Below, in pieces: positions 1 through 7,923 of a DNA stretch of 64,000 nt. The notes beneath the pieces are model-generated. The model was given only the letters and a program-made list of their open reading frames with translations, did not search any database and was not told the origin of the DNA. The stretch is from Pannonibacter phragmitetus_B (GTDB taxonomy: Bacteria > Pseudomonadota > Alphaproteobacteria > Rhizobiales > Stappiaceae), in assembly GCF_050510895.1 (NCBI RefSeq), contig NZ_JBNINT010000001.1:1302001-1366000 (forward strand), read 5' to 3'. Position numbers and translations under genes: made by a program. Each line of letters starts with the position of its first letter. Positions within the stretch are counted from its first letter, which is position 1.

Positions 1-328
1 TGCCAAGCTGCATCCAGATCACTTTCGGGCGGACAGCCAGCGCGAGCGCCTCGTCCACGATGGCGGGCACAGCATCAGAAGCACGGAAAATGTCCACCAT
101 GTCCACCGGCACGGGAATGTCCGTCAGGCTGGCATAAACCGTACGGCCCAGCAGTTCCTTGCCCGCGAGCCCCGGATTGACCGGATAGACCTCGTAACCC
201 TGATCAATCAGGAATTCCATCACGTGGTGCACGGGCCGGTCCGCATTGGCGCTGGCGCCGATGATGGCGATGGTCTTCGTCTCGTCCAGGATCTGCCGGA
301 TCAGGCTGTCGGGATAAGCTGGTGTCAT
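1..328 (-). CDS. CoA-binding domain protein (YccU-like), C-terminus cut by window edge
   Basis: About 109 codons are visible, from ATG at 328 to the window edge; the C-terminus lies outside. The N-terminal half reads as a Rossmann CoA-binding domain: a short beta strand then the glycine-rich turn AIIGASANADRP, followed by YEVYPVNPG, which is typical of the small YccU/COG1832 proteins. These bind CoA in the cytoplasm; their role is poorly defined. The start lies 2 bases after the stop of the enoyl-CoA hydratase gene upstream, so the two are almost certainly co-transcribed, which suits a CoA-linked role. Family call is firm, function is not known. Confidence 0.8.
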   Translation of the reverse strand, partial: MTPAYPDSLIRQILDETKTIAIIGASANADRPVHHVMEFLIDQGYEVYPVNPGLAGKELLGRTVYASLTDIPVPVDMVDIFRASDAVPAIVDEALALAVRPKVIWMQLG

Positions 329-330
329 GG

Positions 331-1155
331 TTACTCTCCGGTCCATTCGGGTTTGCGCTTTTGCAGGAAGGCATTGATGCCTTCCTCCGCGTCGCGGGCC
401 ATCATGTTCTCCACCATGACCGATGCCGCATAGTCATAGGCCTCGCCCAGCGGCATTTCGAGCTGGCGGTAGAAGGCCTCCTTGCCGATCTTCAGCGTCA
501 GCGGCGATTTGGAGGCGATGACCTCGGCATATTTCTGCACGACCTGTTCCAGATAGTCGCCGGGAACTATGCGATTAATGAGGCCGAAGGACTTGGCGGT
601 GGAGGCGTCGATGCTTTCCCCCGTCAGGAGCATCTCCATGGCCTGCTTGGGGCTCGCGTTGCGGCTTACTGCCACCATGGGCGTGGAGCAGAACAGGCCG
701 ATGTTAACGCCCGGCGTGCAGAAAGTGGCCGTGTCCGTGGCCATTGCCAGATCGCAAGAGGCGACAAGCTGGCAGCCGGCCGCCGTTGCAACGCCCGTCA
801 CCACCGCAATCACCGGCTTTGGCAGGCGGACGATCTGCTGCATCAGGTCCGAACACTGGCGCATGATGGCTTCATATGTGGCCCGGCCGCGGTCTGCCTC
901 GGCGCGGGCTGCCGTCAGCTCTTTCAGGTCATGGCCGGCGCAGAACACCTTGCCTTCAGCACCCAGCAGGATGACCCGTACCGCAGGATCATTTGCCGCC
1001 AGCTCCAGCTCGGCGGAAAGCGCGCCCATCATCGCCCGCGACAGGGCATTCATCTTTTCGGGCTGCTGCAGCACAAGGCGCAGCACGCCATTGTGCAGCA
1101 GCTTTCCGATCAGCGGGCGGGGTTCGGCGGCGGCGGCACTATCAGTCTTTTGCAT
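331..1155 (-). CDS. Enoyl-CoA hydratase/isomerase family protein
   Basis: 274 residues, the usual length for a crotonase-fold protein. The oxyanion-hole segments are visible: the EGKVFCAGHDLKEL stretch near residue 70 and the TGVATAAGCQLVASCDLAMA stretch near 120. The sequence resembles the ECHDC3-type group (acyl-CoA hydratases of uncertain substrate) more than beta-oxidation FadB. The N-terminus (MQKTDSAAAAEPRP) is low complexity. It sits 2 bases upstream of the CoA-binding protein gene on the same strand, forming a two-gene operon. The product would be cytoplasmic and act on acyl-CoA thioesters; the physiological substrate cannot be told from sequence. Confidence 0.85.
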   Translation of the reverse strand: MQKTDSAAAAEPRPLIGKLLHNGVLRLVLQQPEKMNALSRAMMGALSAELELAANDPAVRVILLGAEGKVFCAGHDLKELTAARAEADRGRATYEAIMRQCSDLMQQIVRLPKPVIAVVTGVATAAGCQLVASCDLAMATDTATFCTPGVNIGLFCSTPMVAVSRNASPKQAMEMLLTGESIDASTAKSFGLINRIVPGDYLEQVVQKYAEVIASKSPLTLKIGKEAFYRQLEMPLGEAYDYAASVMVENMMARDAEEGINAFLQKRKPEWTGE

Positions 1156-1248
1156 TCTGCTTTCCCGGCATGGTCACGGTTTGGCCGGAGCATACAGCAG
1201 CCGGGCCAGCAGGGAAGCAGGCAAAAGGGGCAGCCAGTTGGCGATCTA

Positions 1249-1578
1249 TCAGGGATGGGGCAGGGGGAAGCCGTAGCGGGCGCTGAGGGCTTTCAGGATT
1301 TCGTCCTTGTCATTGATGAATTGCGGCGCGCCGCTTGGGGCCACCGGCTCGGATGTCAGCACCAGCACCGGCAGGCTCTGGTTTTCAGGGCCGATCAACG
1401 CCACCACTTCTGCCCGCGGGCGCGGCCAGGCGATGCGGCGCACATCCAGCTTCTGGGCCAGATCCGGGAAGGAGGCGAGGATGCCTTCCATCAGGGCGCA
1501 GTGCCAGCAATAGAACACGTCACCCGGATAGGCCGGGTCCGTAAAGCCCGGCTTCAGCAGGAAGAGAATGTCTTTCAT
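1249..1578 (-). CDS. DUF3088 thioredoxin-like protein
   Basis: 109 residues from ATG at 1578. The longer open frame reaching 1671 is rejected because its extra N-terminus is basic, unstructured and not family-like. The opening KDILFLLKPGF and the CWHC pair after YPGDVFY match the small DUF3088 proteins, which have a thioredoxin-like fold. Later PRPRAEVVALIG and SLPVLVL fit the same family. The CWHC motif resembles a CxxC redox site, but the family has no established function. It is on the same strand as the enoyl-CoA hydratase, about 90 bases away, and divergent from the thioesterase gene. Confidence 0.75.
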   Translation of the reverse strand: MKDILFLLKPGFTDPAYPGDVFYCWHCALMEGILASFPDLAQKLDVRRIAWPRPRAEVVALIGPENQSLPVLVLTSEPVAPSGAPQFINDKDEILKALSARYGFPLPHP

Positions 1579-1700
1579 GATAGCTCCCGTGCCTTGCCCG
1601 CAGCGGCAGGCGCGGGCCTCAGTCATTTGGCTGATGCGCCTCCTGGTTGGCAAGGGCTGAGTTTCCGGCAAGAGTGGCCTTGCAAGGAGAAGGGGAAGCC

Positions 1701-2126
1701 ATGCAGCCGGTGATGACTGTGGCCGAGGTGGAGGCGTTTCTGCGGGCCGAATTTCCGCAGATCTATCTGGACGGGCCGCTCTACCGGGTGGAGGAGATCG
1801 AGCCGGGGCTTGCTGCCCTGCGCTTCACTGCCAGCGAGCGGCACCTGCGGCCCGGCGGCACAGTGTCAGGCCCTTCGATGATGGCGCTGGCCGATCTTGC
1901 CGCCTATGTGGTGATCCTCGCCCATATCGGCCCGGTGGCGCTGGCGGTGACAACGAATCTCAACATCAACTTCCTGAGGAAGCCCGCGCCGGGCGATCTC
2001 ATCGCCACCTGCCGGATTCTCAAGCTCGGCAAGCGGCTGGCGGTGCTCGATTGCGCCATTTGCGGCGAAGGGGAGGGCGAAATGGCCGCTCACGCCACCG
2101 CCACCTACTCGATTCCGCCGCGCTGA
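1701..2126 (+). CDS. PaaI-family hotdog thioesterase
   Basis: 141 residues from ATG at 1701, preceded by the purine-rich AAGGAGAAGGGG, a clear ribosome binding site. The sequence has the hotdog-fold pattern of PaaI/YdiI acyl-CoA thioesterases: RHLRPGGTVSGPSMMALADLAAYV, where the RPGGTVSG and ALAD elements form the substrate helix, followed by VTTNLNINFLRKPAPGDL. It probably hydrolyses small acyl- or aryl-CoA esters in the cytoplasm. It lies upstream of rplM, but a terminator at 2151-2172 and a promoter at about 2225 separate them. Confidence 0.85.
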   Translation: MQPVMTVAEVEAFLRAEFPQIYLDGPLYRVEEIEPGLAALRFTASERHLRPGGTVSGPSMMALADLAAYVVILAHIGPVALAVTTNLNINFLRKPAPGDLIATCRILKLGKRLAVLDCAICGEGEGEMAAHATATYSIPPR

Positions 2127-2150
2127 CGGCCCGGAAACAGCGAAAATTAT

Positions 2151-2172
2151 ACGGTAATCAGTTACCGTTTTT
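2151..2172 (+). terminator. Intrinsic terminator after the thioesterase gene
   Basis: Perfect 7-bp inverted repeat ACGGTAA-TCAG-TTACCGT with a 4-base loop, followed directly by TTTTT. It lies 24 bases after the thioesterase stop and should insulate rplM from upstream transcription. Confidence 0.75.
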
Positions 2173-2224
2173 ATAAGTCTTTGATTTCAATGGTCATTTG
2201 ATGGTGCGGTTCGAATGTTTCGCC

Positions 2225-2253
2225 TTGACGCTTTGCTGGCGAACGCGTATCAC
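2225..2253 (+). promoter_or_regulatory. Candidate sigma-70 promoter of rplM-rpsI
   Basis: TTGACG at 2225-2230 and TATCAC at 2248-2253 are separated by exactly 17 bases. Position fits: it lies after the terminator and about 90 bases before the rplM start, leaving an untranslated leader of about 80 bases. The -35 box is near consensus; the -10 box is weaker. Confidence 0.5.
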
Positions 2254-2340
2254 CCTGCCGGACACACGGCGGTGCTGTGCTTGGCTTCTTGCCTGCCATG
2301 CCGCTGTTCTGGTTTCACCGACGATTCACGGATCAGACAC

Positions 2341-2805
2341 ATGAAGACCTTCTCTGCCAAGCCGGCTGAGGTCGAGAAAAAGTGGATCTTGATCGACGCT
2401 GAAGGCATGGTCGTAGGCCGTCTGGCTGCCTACATCGCCAGCCATCTGCGTGGCAAGCATCTGCCGACCTTTACTCCGCACGTTGACTGTGGCGACAACA
2501 TCATTGTCGTCAACGCTGACAAGGTGGTGCTGACGGGCCGTAAGTACGAGAACAAGAAGTACTACTGGCACACCGGCCACCCGGGCGGCATCAAGGAGCG
2601 TACTGCACGCGCCATCATCGAAGGCCGTTTCCCCGAGCGCGTGCTCGAGAAGGCTGTCGAGCGCATGATGCCGGGCGGCCCGCTCTCCCGCCGCCAGCTC
2701 AAGAACCTCAAGGTTTACGCTGGCCCGACCCACCCGCATGAAGCTCAGACGCCGGTCACCGTCGACGTCAAGAGCCTCAACGAAAAGAACGCGAAGAGGG
2801 CTTGA
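2341..2805 (+). CDS. rplM: 50S ribosomal protein L13
   Basis: 154 residues, the usual L13 length. ATG at 2341 begins MKTFSAKPAEVEKKW, which is the standard alphaproteobacterial start; the open frame extends upstream to 2215 but that part is leader. Family motifs include WILIDAEGMVVGRLAAYIA, HTGHPGGIKERT and the MMPGGPLSRRQLKNLKVYAG block. L13 binds 23S rRNA early in 50S assembly. It forms the universal rplM-rpsI operon with the next gene, whose ATG is 2 bases after this stop codon. Confidence 0.97.
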   Translation: MKTFSAKPAEVEKKWILIDAEGMVVGRLAAYIASHLRGKHLPTFTPHVDCGDNIIVVNADKVVLTGRKYENKKYYWHTGHPGGIKERTARAIIEGRFPERVLEKAVERMMPGGPLSRRQLKNLKVYAGPTHPHEAQTPVTVDVKSLNEKNAKRA

Positions 2806-2807
2806 GC

Positions 2808-3281
2808 ATGGCTGAGCTGCAATCCCTGGACCAGCTGAAGGGCGCCGTCTCGGCAGCCGTCGAAGCTCCGGTTCATGTCCAGAAGCTGGACGCCCATGGC
2901 CGCGCCTATGCCACCGGCAAGCGCAAGGACGCGATTGCCCGCGTCTGGGTCAAGCCGGGCACCGGCAAGATCACCGTCAACGGCAAGGACTACACGGCAT
3001 ACTTCGCCCGTCCGGTCCTGCAGATGATCCTGCGTCAGCCGATCCTGCTGACCAACCGCGATGGCCAGTATGACATCGTTGCCACCGTCACCGGTGGCGG
3101 CCTGTCCGGCCAGGCCGGCGCTCTGCGTCATGGCATCTCCAAGGCCCTGACCCATTACGAGCCGGAACTGCGCGGCATCCTCAAGAAGGAAGGCTTCATC
3201 ACCCGCGACAGCCGCGTGGTCGAGCGCAAGAAGTACGGCCGCGCCAAGGCCCGCCGTTCCTTCCAGTTCTCCAAGCGCTGA
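2808..3281 (+). CDS. rpsI: 30S ribosomal protein S9
   Basis: 157 residues from ATG at 2808. An in-frame TTG at 2802 overlaps the rplM stop but the ATG is the more likely start. The N-terminus has the extension common in alphaproteobacteria. The core contains YATGKRKDAIARVWVKPG and GGGLSGQAGALRHGISKAL, and the protein ends in the conserved basic tail KARRSFQFSKR that reaches the ribosomal P site. Translationally coupled to rplM. A strong terminator follows at 3311. Confidence 0.97.
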   Translation: MAELQSLDQLKGAVSAAVEAPVHVQKLDAHGRAYATGKRKDAIARVWVKPGTGKITVNGKDYTAYFARPVLQMILRQPILLTNRDGQYDIVATVTGGGLSGQAGALRHGISKALTHYEPELRGILKKEGFITRDSRVVERKKYGRAKARRSFQFSKR

Positions 3282-3310
3282 TCCTTCAGCCGCTTGCAAG
3301 AGCAACAAAG

Positions 3311-3348
3311 AACCCGCTGGTGCGAACCGGCGGGTTTTTTGTTTTTTT
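3311..3348 (+). terminator. Terminator of the rplM-rpsI operon
   Basis: AACCCGC and GCGGGTT arms with an inner GG/CC pair enclose a short loop, followed by TTTTTT G TTTTTTT. It starts 30 bases after the rpsI stop. From here the base composition becomes visibly AT-richer, marking the left end of the accessory segment. Confidence 0.85.
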
Positions 3349-3548
3349 GGGGGGGCTGCTGGAATATATGTTGCAAACGGATCAGAATATATATGAAGAG
3401 CAACGAACGGCCCACGCTGATCTAATTGCGCCAAGGTTGTCTAAGCGCAGGGATCGTGGACGGCCTTCAAAGGCTTGACTCTAGCTCTTCTCCGAGCGGG
3501 CAGCATCTGGTACAGATTTTTGATAAAATGAAATCGGAAAACCATAGC

Positions 3549-5680
3549 ATGGAAATTATTCGAGGATCAGCGAAAAAACCTGTTTCTGCGGAACGCCTTA
3601 TTCATTTGGTGGAGGAAAAGTTCCAGAACGCCGAAGGTACATTATATATCGGCTACCCGATCCTCTCAACGATTGATGAAGCAGTATCAGTGGATGCACT
3701 GATGATTTCTCCAGAGCATGGTGTTGTTGCCATTCAGCTTATTGAAGGTCGTGATGCAGGTAACTACGTAGAAGTGCAGGATGAGATTGCGAACCTGTTA
3801 GAGTCGAAGTTCCTACTGAATAAAAACCTAAGAAAAGCAAGAAATCTACTTGTGCAGATTTCAACTCTATCTTTTGCGCCGTTGCTGAGTGCTCATAAGA
3901 ACAATGAGGGATATCTCATTTCAAATGAGGCGACTTTTGCTGATGATGTAAGACAGATCAAATGGAATAATCCAGAACTGTACGCCGCGGTTCTATCTGT
4001 GATACAGTCAATTTCCAGCATCCGAAGAAATCGTCGCCGTAGATCGCTATCTCGTAGTGAGTCTCATGGTGCTGCTTTGCAGTCCTTAGAAGAATCTATC
4101 GCAAATCTTGATCAGCGTCAAAGTAAAGCGGTCATTGAGACTGTGAGAGGTGTGCAGCGTATTAGGGGGCTTGCAGGTTCTGGTAAGACCATCATTCTTG
4201 CATTAAAGGCTGCCTATCTTCACTCTCAGAACCCTGAATGGAAGATTGCTGTTACATTTAACACGCGCTCTCTGAAGGATCAGTTTAATCGATTGATCGA
4301 GACGTTTGTTGTTGAGCAAACTGGCGAACGGCCGAATGAAAATATAAAAGTGTTAAATGCTTGGGGGCTCCAGGTGGTGAAAATAGAACCGGTGTATATC
4401 ATCAGTTTTGTTTGGCTAACGGTGTAGAGTATTGGGACTTTCAGGATGCTCGATCCAAGTTTGGGTACGACAACGCATTTAAAGGGGTGACCGAATTAGC
4501 GCTAGCGGCAGTTAGTCAACCTAAAGTTTTATTTGATGCCATCCTTATTGATGAGGCTCAAGACTTTGATCCAGCGTTCTTACGCTTGTGTTATCACTCG
4601 TTAAATGAGGATAAGCGCCTTGTTTACGCTTATGATGAGCTGCAATCTCTGACCGATTCTAGTCTTCCACCTCCGGAAGAACTCTTCGGTACAGATGCGA
4701 ACGGCAATCACTATGTTAGCTTTAGTGGCGAGGATCCAAGTCAAGACATTATTCTCGAGAAGTGCTATAGAAATTCTCGACCGTTGTTGGCTACTGCGCA
4801 TGCCTTAGGGTTTGGTATATATCGAAATCCAGATCCCAAGTTGGGGACTGGCCTTACGCAAATGTTTGATAGATCTGATCTATGGGGTGAAGTAGGATAC
4901 AAGGTGGTTGAAGGAGCTCTTGCTGATAATCAGCTTGTGACACTGTCCCGTACGCAGACTTCTAGTCCCTCCTTCTTGGAGGATCCTGGTAAGGTTGCTG
5001 AGTTGATCCAGTTTAAAACATTTAGCGACTCGCTTGAGCAGGCGAATTGGATTGCATCAAGTATCGAGACAAATCTCAAGGATGATGAGCTTCGGCCGGA
5101 GGATATCATAGTTATCAATCCTGATCCGAAATCTACTCAGAAACAGGTTGGGATTATTCGGAAGATATTGTTCGATCGTGGAATACTATCGCATTTGGCC
5201 GGAGTAGATACTTCATCAGACGTGTTTTTCAAAGCAGAAGAGGGGTCAGTTGCCTTCACGGGTATATTTCGAGCGAAAGGCAACGAGGCTGGGATGGTCT
5301 ACGTAATGAATGCTCAGGATTGTTACCAATCTTTGGGTGAAATTGGTAGGGTGCGAAATAGACTCTTTACCGCTATCACTCGAAGCAAGGCGTGGGTTCG
5401 AGTGGTGGGGCACGGCCCTGATATGGTTGCGCTTGAGGAGGAGTTTAATAGGGTGAAGAATAATGATTTTAAGTTAAAATTTATATATCCTGACGAGGCT
5501 CTTAGGAAGCGTTTGCGTGTTGTGAATCGAGATATGTCGGCTGAGGAGCAAAAACGTGTCCAGAATGCGCAAAAAACTGTCACTACGCTTGTTCGTGAGT
5601 TAACCGAGGGGGCGGTTCAAATTGAAGATCTGCCGGAGGATGTCATTGAGAACCTTCGTAAGTTGCTAGGTGGCAACTGA
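3549..5680 (+). CDS. UvrD-like SF1 helicase with N-terminal nuclease-like domain (frameshifted as assembled)
   Basis: Two overlapping frames (to 4427, and from 4361) make one protein of about 710 residues if one G is restored in the GGGGG run at 4363-4367. The N-terminal 120 residues resemble a NERD/PD-(D/E)XK-like domain (VDALMISPEHGVVAIQL), but the ExK triplet is not evident, so catalysis is doubtful. The motor follows: Walker A GLAGSGKT, Walker B AILIDEAQDFD and motif VI NRLFTAITRSKAWVRV. Start ATG 3549 is preferred over ATG 3528, which has no Shine-Dalgarno. The next gene begins 2 bases after the stop. DNA is AT-richer than flanking genes, suggesting transfer. Stand-alone UvrD-like helicases with a small partner are common in defence islands; that role is inference. 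Confidence 0.75.
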
Positions 5681-5682
5681 AC

Positions 5683-6351
5683 ATGGCGACACTTGATGAG
5701 ATTAGAAGAGAGATAATCTACCTGACCGGTGCGATGATTGAGGTCGGATTAAGTATCGATCAAAATTTCCCTTCAGAGAAAATATTTGCCGGGGAGAACG
5801 GCGGGATAAAGGAGCTTACGGTTCCAAGGGCAGATGAGATATCTGTAGCGTTAAAAAGACGCCCTTACGCTGAGACCTACGCAGTTCTTAAGGAGAGTCG
5901 CGCCTACAATATGAGGTTAATTGATGGTGCTTTAATTCAAATGAGGTACCGATTTGATGACTTTAATCTTATCAAGCATGTTCTAGCATTTTATCCATCA
6001 CCCGATCTTCTTGAGTATCAAAATGATCCGGAGCTCTATGAAGCAGAAATATTATATGCTGACGTTATTCACAAGGATGTTGTAACTACTCCAATCAGAT
6101 TCGACTTTGACGAGAGTGCGTTTCAAGAGGTTATTCATCCGAAATCTCATTTTACAATTGGGCAATATAAAAACTGTCGGATCCCTGTTTTGACTGCGAT
6201 GACGCCATTCCGTTTTATTAATTTTATTCTGCGAGCGTTTTATAACAGCCCATACAGAGAGTTTTGCTCAGGATGGAAAGGTAGTGCTGCGGACTTTCCG
6301 CCTTCCGCCACAGATCTTGAAAGAGCCGACTTACACTTATCCTTTAGCTGA
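5683..6351 (+). CDS. DUF2290-like protein, partner of the helicase
   Basis: 222 residues, cytoplasmic, no signal peptide or membrane segment. The C-terminal half contains HPKSHFTIGQYKNCRIPV followed by MTPFRFINFILRAFY, a pattern I associate from memory with DUF2290 proteins, which have no known function. The N-terminal 60 residues are helical and charged. It starts 2 bases after the helicase stop and shares its AT-rich composition, so the two form one transcription unit and probably one system. The last 112 bases overlap the 3' end of the convergent guanine deaminase frame. The DUF assignment is moderate; the operon link is strong. Confidence 0.65.
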   Translation: MATLDEIRREIIYLTGAMIEVGLSIDQNFPSEKIFAGENGGIKELTVPRADEISVALKRRPYAETYAVLKESRAYNMRLIDGALIQMRYRFDDFNLIKHVLAFYPSPDLLEYQNDPELYEAEILYADVIHKDVVTTPIRFDFDESAFQEVIHPKSHFTIGQYKNCRIPVLTAMTPFRFINFILRAFYNSPYREFCSGWKGSAADFPPSATDLERADLHLSFS

Positions 6352-7721
6352 CCGAGTCGGCTCAGTGGCGTTTTGAAGCTTTGCGGGTTAAGTGGTAGTG
6401 GCGCCCCCTTCATCCCCACCCCCGCCACATAGGTCTCCACCACGGCCCGGTCATCGCCCAGGGTCTGCAGGATGAAGAGTTCATCCGCCAGGGAGCGAGC
6501 GGTTTCGGCGCGCAGGGCCATTTCGGGGGTGGCGGCGGGGTTGAGGATGATGATGTCGGCTTCCGTGCCGGGTTCCAGCGTGCCAATCCTGTCTGCGAGG
6601 GACAGGCTTTCGGCGTTGCCGCGGGTGGCCCAGTAGAAGGTCTCGAAAGGGTGGAGGCGCTGGCGCTGGAGTTGCAGCACCTTGTAGCCCTCGTCCAGTG
6701 TGCGCAGCATGGAATAGGACGTGCCGCCGCCGATATCCGTGGCGATGGCGGTGCGCACGCCTGCGCTGTCCATGCGGGCCTTGTCGAACAGCCCGCTGCC
6801 GAGGAAGAGGTTTGACGTGGGGCAGAACACGGCGACCGAGCCCGTCTCCCGCATCACGGCCAGCTCCCGGTCATTCATGTGGATGCAGTGGCCGAGCAGG
6901 GTTTTCTGGCTCAGAAGGCCGTAGCGCTCGTAGATGGCGAGATAATCCGCATCCTGCGGGTAGAGCTCCAGCGTGTAGCTGATTTCGTTGAGGTTTTCGT
7001 TGATGTGGGTCTGCAGGTGGCAGTCCGGAAATTCGCGCAGGAGCGTGCCGGCCGCCTCCAGCTGCTCCGGCGTGGAGGTGATGGCAAAGCGCGGGGTGAT
7101 GACGTAAAGCGCGCGGCCCCGCCCGTGCCATTTTTCTAAAAGGGCGCGGCTGTCGTCATAGGCGCTCTGGGCCGTGTCGCACAGGGCGGCAGGGGCGTTG
7201 CGGTCCATCATCGTCTTGCCGCCCAGCATGCGCATGCCGCGCCGCTCCGCCTCCTCGAAATAGGCCTCGACCGAATTGGGGTGGCTGGAGCAATAGGCGA
7301 CCGCCGTGGTGGTGCCGTGGGCGATGAGCGTGTCGTAGAAGGTGCTGGCGATGCGCGCGCCATGGGCCTTGTCGGCAAAGCGCTGTTCGGCGGGGAACGT
7401 GTAGTCGTTCAGCCAGTCCAGCAGTTGGTCCGCCCAGGAGGCGATCACCTGCGCCTGCGGGAAATGCAGATGCGTGTCGATGAAGCCCGGCAGGATCAGG
7501 TGCGGGCGGTGGTCGGTGACGGGCGTTCCCTCCGGCGCTTTTGCCGCAATATCGGCGTAGTCGCCCGCAGCGGTGATCAGCCCGTTCTCAATTAGCAGCC
7601 CGCCATCCTCATGCACCGCCAGCGCCCCCTCATCGCCCGCACCCATGGGCCGGCGCAGAAACGATACGGTACGGCCGCGCAGCAGCTTTGTGAGGGACTG
7701 AGGCAAGGGTCTGATCTCCAT
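6240..7721 (-). CDS. guaD: Guanine deaminase
   Basis: 493 residues from ATG at 7721; the frame runs up to 7799 but the family N-terminus fits MEIRPLPQSLTKLLRG. Amidohydrolase metal motifs are all present: HLHFPQ after the first strand, QTHINEN, GHCIHM and TDIGGGTSYSM. It converts guanine to xanthine plus ammonia in the cytoplasm using zinc. Family members are usually about 440 residues; here the conserved part ends at DRAVVETYVAG and about 50 extra residues follow, reading through the end of the convergent DUF2290-like gene. This suggests the natural stop was lost when the accessory DNA was joined. Composition is GC-rich like the chromosome, unlike both flanks. Confidence 0.88.
   Translation of the reverse strand: MEIRPLPQSLTKLLRGRTVSFLRRPMGAGDEGALAVHEDGGLLIENGLITAAGDYADIAAKAPEGTPVTDHRPHLILPGFIDTHLHFPQAQVIASWADQLLDWLNDYTFPAEQRFADKAHGARIASTFYDTLIAHGTTTAVAYCSSHPNSVEAYFEEAERRGMRMLGGKTMMDRNAPAALCDTAQSAYDDSRALLEKWHGRGRALYVITPRFAITSTPEQLEAAGTLLREFPDCHLQTHINENLNEISYTLELYPQDADYLAIYERYGLLSQKTLLGHCIHMNDRELAVMRETGSVAVFCPTSNLFLGSGLFDKARMDSAGVRTAIATDIGGGTSYSMLRTLDEGYKVLQLQRQRLHPFETFYWATRGNAESLSLADRIGTLEPGTEADIIILNPAATPEMALRAETARSLADELFILQTLGDDRAVVETYVAGVGMKGAPLPLNPQSFKTPLSRLGQLKDKCKSALSRSVAEGGKSAALPFHPEQNSLYGLL
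6323..6365. repeat. Inverted repeat at the accessory segment edge
   Basis: GAGCCGACT at 6323-6331 is repeated inverted as AGTCGGCTC at 6355-6363, with a second imperfect dyad (CTGACCGAGTCGGCTCAG) nested at 6348-6365. It straddles the stop codon of the DUF2290-like gene. It may act as a weak bidirectional terminator between convergent genes or mark an insertion boundary; no clear T-tract follows. Confidence 0.35.
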
Positions 7722-7866
7722 GTGAGCGGGCAGCAAGAACGGATTAGGCAACCAGCCGCCAAACCCTTCCTTTCTAATGAGGGGCAGGGGGCGGCACAAG
7801 GGCGGGGCAGATTGTCAGAGAGCTAAGATGAACAAGCAAAAGCCTCGCAATCTCTGATGGTTGTTG

Positions 7867-7896
7867 TTGACATGGCAATTGATGCGTTTGTACATT
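7867..7896 (+). promoter_or_regulatory. Candidate promoter of the HsdR-like gene
   Basis: TTGACA at 7867-7872 is followed after 17-18 bases by GTACAT/TACATT. It lies about 30 bases before the start codon at 7924, in the AT-rich divergent interval between guaD and the nuclease gene. Confidence 0.4.
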
Positions 7897-7923
7897 TTTA
7901 TTTGACAAATAATGGGGGGATAC

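Noticed and set aside
322..1713. 463-codon forward open frame opposite the enoyl-CoA hydratase gene
   Set aside because: High-GC antisense shadow; low-complexity His/Gln/Arg-rich translation with no family features, while the opposite strand is a clear crotonase.
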